Assembly: GCA_963854835.1 (NCBI GenBank)
Contig: OY978530.1
Coordinates: 12,920,609-12,984,608 of the forward strand
Length of the DNA: 64,000 nucleotides
From: Megamerina dolium
Taxonomy: Eukaryota > Arthropoda > Insecta > Diptera > Megamerinidae
Direction of reading: 5' to 3'
This document shows, piece after piece, positions 60,153-64,000 of this stretch (its first letter is position 1; every line of letters starts with the position of its first letter). The notes under the pieces are model-generated. The model worked only from the letters and a program-made list of their open reading frames with translations. It made no database searches and was not told the DNA's origin. Both the position numbers and the translations under genes were made by a program.

Positions 60153-61428
60153 CGAGGGCGGATAAAGAAGCTACCTAAGTTTGAAAAAAAAAAACAGCAC
60201 AAACACAAAAGCTCTTTTTTTTTGAAATTGCGATCTGTCAGACGTCAGCTGTTAAAATTTCACCCAAATTCATCAATTACTTTATTTGTTGTAGTCGTTT
60301 GAAGTAACCAACTTTTGTGTTTAATGAAAAATGGAAAACGCGAATTTCGTGCAGTAATTAAACACTATTATTTGAAAAGGAAAACGGCTAAAGACACAAA
60401 AGAAAAGCTTGATAAACATTACGGTGAGTCTGCTTCATCAGATTACAAGGTAAAATATTGGATTGTTGAATTTAAACGCGTGTTGAACAAGCACTGCAAC
60501 AATACCATCAACAGGAAGGCCAAAAGAGGTTACTGAAGAAATCCTCGATATCGTTATGAATGATAGCCGAGTCAAGTTGCGTGAGATTGTTGAAATGTTA
60601 AACATCTCATAAGAACGTGTGTTCAACATTTTGCATGAACATTTGCATATGAAAAAGCTATCGGCAAGATGGGTGCCGCGTTTGCTCAGTGTCGAACAAA
60701 AACGAGTTCGAGAGACCATTTCACAACGGTGTTTGGAAATGATAAAGCGTAATCCTGTTGATTTTTGGCGTCGATTAATAACTCTTGATGAAACGTGGGT
60801 CCACCACTACAAACCTGAAACCAAAAATCAATCGAAACAATGGGTGGAAACTGGTGGAAGTGCTCCGAATAAGGCGAATGCAGTGAAATCGGCTGGCAAG
60901 GTTATGGCCACTGTATTTTGGGATGCACTCGGAATATTGCTTATCGATTATCTTGAAAAAGGATCCACAATCACAGAAAGTATTATCGTGCATTATTGGA
61001 TCAATTGAATGATGCAATCAAGAAAAAACGACCTCATTTAAAGAAGAAAAAAGTGCTCTTTCTTCAAGACAACGCATCGGCTCACACAGCATTAGATACG
61101 ATTCTAAAATTACGTGAAATACACTTCGAATTGGTTGATCATCCACCTTATAGCCCAATTTAGCTCCTAGTGACTTTTTCCTGTTTCCAAACTTGAAAAA
61201 ATGGCTCGTAGGAAAAAGATTCAGCTCAAACGAAGAAGTGATTACCGAAACTAACGCGAATTTTGAGGGGTTCCCGAAATCGTATTATTCAGATGGTATA
61301 AAAAAGTTGGAATATTGTCTTACTAAGTGTGTCGAAGTAAAAGTAGACTATGTTGAGAAATAAATGGTTTTTGGAAAAAAAATGTTTTTTTCCTACTTAC
61401 TTCCTTCCTCATTATCAATCCGTCCTCG
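60153..61428 (+). mobile_element. Near full-length mariner (mellifera-like) with TIRs
   Basis: 1276 bp between TA dinucleotides at 60151-60152 and 61429-61430. The left end reads CGAGGGCGGATAAAGAAG, and the right end complement CGAGGACGGATTGATAATG, so the tips match with a few differences. The length is typical of mariner. It carries a complete-length but frameshifted transposase. Confidence 0.9.
60324..61363 (+). pseudogene. Mariner transposase pseudogene
   Basis: It starts KNGKREFRAVIKHYYLKRKT, then LDKHYGESASSDYKVKYW. A frame change near 60485 is followed by GRPKEVTEEILDIV and LREIVEMLNIS, a stop, then ERVFNILHEHLHMKKLSARW. First catalytic Asp in LITLDETWVHHYKPET, and KVMATVFWDALGILLIDYL. 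A shift near 61000 precedes VLFLQDNASAHTA (second Asp). Another single-base change near 61157 precedes LAPSDFFLFPNLKKWL (third Asp). It ends KVDYVEK. All three Asp positions of a DD34D triad survive across broken frames. Confidence 0.9.
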
Positions 61429-61430
61429 TA

Positions 61431-62535
61431 TGTATATCTTAATAAAAAAAAATTAACTAAATAAGTGATATAGTAGATATAGTAGTTATAATATATATAG
61501 TAGATGTAAGTGATCTATTATTGAAGAAGAATCTGGTAATTCCCCTACAAACACAATAGAGCAGCAGTATGTCCACGAGAATCCAATATCAACTCATACA
61601 GCGAAATTTCGAGAGATGCCAACGCAGCAACATTAACAGCATTAACAACAGTAACAGCCAAGAAAATAATGACACAAAACTATCCTTGAGGCAGTAAGAA
61701 CAGTAAGAACAAATAAACCCAGAGCAGAAAGCAAAGCAGGCCCAGTACAGCGAGTACCCATAACAAACTTAAAACACAGTAAAATTTACAACCAATAACT
61801 TTGGCGTACCTAGCCAACGCGACGTAGCAAAGAGACATCAACAATAATTGCTATGCAACCACAACCGAATAAAATATTTCAGCTACTGTATTTATTAGTG
61901 ACAATGGATCCACATCAGAAGAAACTGATAAACAACAGAACCAAAATTACATATTCATTATTCCTAAAATCATTAAACACTTACACTAGGAGTACAGAGT
62001 TTCACATCGACAATATTGCTTAGCAGCGCGGCACACAAAACCCACTTTGCAAGCTATTGTTCATAACATTCCATAAAATAAACATTTTTTTTTAATCAAA
62101 TCACCACCACCACAAGCACGCCAAACCAACTTTCACTTAAAACCATAATAATAATCCTTCTATAACGCTTCTATGACAAAACATCCAGAAGATCAACCCA
62201 ATGTACATAAACTCCCTCTCATTGCCGAAACAAAAACCGAACTTTGATAAAGAGGAAGTTACTGTTTTCATCACTAGACTTCAACAACAAAAGCTGCTAC
62301 AAAGCTGTTAAAAAATCTAAGTACAGCAGACAACAACCAGAAAGAAGAACATCATCATCATGGGCACCATAATCATCGAATTACCAGTAACTATATATGT
62401 ATATAACACTTCGAATTTTATTCCATATGAGTGTCATATGTCTTGAATTGTTCTTAATTTTACCAACTAAGCATAGTTTTAGCTTTTTCCTTATAAGAAA
62501 AAATTACTATTATTTCGTAATGATAATTTTTTCTT
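61431..62535. other. A-rich region without recognisable gene
   Basis: It contains stretches rich in Gln/Asn/Thr codons but with many stops. Possibly the degenerate 3' internal region of an LTR element, judging from what follows. Confidence 0.4.
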
Positions 62536-62830
62536 CATGAGAGAAGGGAGGGATGTTGCCAGCCAAAATGTGAAACATGCACATATGCATATTTTGCCTC
62601 GCGACATATTTCCCGGAAATTATAAAATACATATTTATCCACACACACGTCGGCGTTGGTCACAATCCATATCAATATTAAGTCCAATTGCTGAATGCCA
62701 TAACATTGAGCCAACCGAGTTGCAGTTGGGTGTGAAAAAGCTGACAAAGCACTTTCCCACACAATTCGTAGTTCTGCATTTACGTAAGCATACCTGTGTA
62801 AGCATAAATGTTTAGACACTCAATGATAAC
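62536..62830 (+). repeat. Candidate polypurine tract and truncated LTR start
   Basis: The purine run GAGAGAAGGGAGGGA (62539-62553) is followed by TGTTGCCAGCC, the layout of a polypurine tract and LTR 5' end. The next about 280 bp are not coding. No partner LTR is in the window, so this rests on layout only. Confidence 0.4.
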
Positions 62831-62839
62831 TAAAATCAC

Positions 62840-64000
62840 GTGGGCTATTCATGTGTGTGTATATCAAAAGAGAGGCTTATGGGTCGGAAGCCTTTGGGAT
62901 TGGTGTGGGAGCATTTACCTGCCTTTGGAATAAAGACAATTTTCACTCTGCGCCAGTCCTTAGTAACGTACTTAAGGCAGATGCACCCGATGAAGATTAT
63001 TTTTAACTGCGCTATAACCCTTCTTTCTAGATGTTGTAGTTGAGCAGGAAAAATGAAATCCGGTCCTGGTGACTTGAATGGTTTGAATCTCGCGATGACC
63101 CATTCGATTTTCTCCATGGAGACGAAATTAGTGTTTAAGTTGGAAAAGTTGTCTTCGTGCGTACGTGCACTAAACAGCATTCCGTATTGTCTGACTGAAA
63201 GGTATGTGTCAGTTAGAAGTTCTAGAGCCTATTTTCAGAGGCGGTCCGTGGTATAAATGTGGACGCATATAGTCCTGAGCCTTGAACCTTCGGAGGACCC
63301 CTCAATATCTTTGAAGTAGGATTTCCAGTTTTTCCGTTTCGCCTCACTAAGGCCTCTCTGTATTTCCTTAAAGATTCTTTGTGCAGGTCCCAGTCCTTTT
63401 TCAGCCTGGACCTCTTTGCCTCGTTGAATAATATCTGATTCTATCTCTTTAATGTTACTGTTAATAATATTACCGAAGATTGTTCAGTTCGTCCTTAGAA
63501 TATTTCGGACGATTCGAGGTTTTTTAGGATGCGCATCGAGCACAAATTCAATATACAAGTGGTCAGAAAATGCGTTTTTTGTGAAACCTTCCAATCTCTA
63601 ATTCTATTTGTTATGTTAAAGGAGGCAAGAGTAATGCCTAACACTTCCTGCTTATTTCTGGTTATAAAGGTGGGAGAGTTCCCTATGTTATGTACATACT
63701 AGTAAGTTAGTACTTGCTAAGTAATCAGAAAGAGACCTCTCTCATTGATGTTGGAGTTGCCCCAAATATTGTGGTGCGCGTTGAGATCGAATCCGATGAT
63801 CATCGCCAGCTGCCTATGCGTGGTTTCGGCAGCCGCTCTTCTCAGAGTATCTGATGGTGAAGGCTCCGGATGGTGGTGGGCAATGTAGCTGAGGGAGAGA
63901 GGGAGGGAGTGGTTTTTTGACAACTATACAATTTGTATTTTGAGAGCCCTATTCCACAGATGCCATTGGCCACCGTCCATGGCTCTTGGATTAGGGCGAT
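62840..64000 (-). mobile_element. LOA-like LINE ORF2 fragment, extends beyond window
   Basis: Minus strand: 63923-63717 is endonuclease (AMIIGFDLNAHHNIWGNSN, then NERG), parallel to GADANAHRYIWGSSDNNERG in the LOA-like element at 43776. 63180-62845 is the RT start (WVIARFKPFKSPGPDFIFPA, DWRRVKIVFIPKAGK, GFRPISLS). Between them are frame-broken traces such as the complement of 63540-63600, parallel to the SFSDHRYI region. It is a different subfamily from 43776-49210, and the RT core beyond PISLS is missing. Confidence 0.8.

Overview
The window looks like repeat-dense insect DNA, most likely from a higher dipteran and possibly a tephritid-type fly. That is an inference from the mix of repeat families: RTE-like, Jockey and LOA-like LINEs, BEL/Pao and Ty3/gypsy LTR elements, mariner and Tc1 transposons, a Helitron, a Harbinger accessory gene and a tRNA-derived SINE. 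Base composition is AT-rich, with several long (TA)n tracts. I found no convincing host protein-coding gene, rRNA or functional tRNA. Almost every open frame of any size belongs to a transposable element or lies antisense to one.

Layout. 1-13614 is mainly two copies of a head-to-tail duplication with a period of about 7.5 kb (1-6095 and 7514-13614; the unit probably starts at 6096). Each copy carries a decayed RTE-like LINE, a SINE relic, a foldback terminus, a Harbinger Myb-like pseudogene and a better preserved RTE-like LINE on the minus strand. The second LINE copy is longer and carries a complete SINE insertion (13993-14355). 14852-20120 is a 5.3 kb palindrome: two inverted 1.8 kb arms, each itself a foldback-like element, with a Tc1 element exactly at the centre of symmetry. 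20121-26301 holds a Jockey tail, mariner relics, and a Helitron helicase fragment sitting between (TA)n tracts.

26302-33619 is the best preserved element: a minus-strand BEL/Pao retrotransposon with intact gag and pol, identical 85-bp LTRs, a 5-bp target duplication and a tRNA-Tyr-like primer binding site. Gag and Pol are in one frame, separated by a single UAG followed by CAAUCA, which fits the CARYYA stop-readthrough context. The BEL element sits inside a Jockey LINE that also contains a mariner relic. 34571-43640 is mostly non-coding: miniature inverted-repeat elements, a 233-bp tandem duplication, Jockey ORF1 remains and a 2.4 kb long-TIR foldback element. 43776-49210 is a full-length LOA-like LINE with a 12-bp target duplication, inserted in a mariner relic. 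50450-59800 is a decayed Ty3/gypsy element interrupted by a third RTE-like LINE with a clean 10-bp target duplication. 59811-64000 holds a (TA)n tract, a nearly full-length mariner, a possible LTR 3' end and another LOA-like fragment running off the window.

Together this is a nested repeat landscape such as pericentromeric or otherwise gene-poor DNA. The features most worth following up are the BEL element (very short LTRs, readthrough stop, pol ending inside the LTR), the palindrome centred on Tc1, and the tandem duplication whose two copies diverge almost only inside the LINE.
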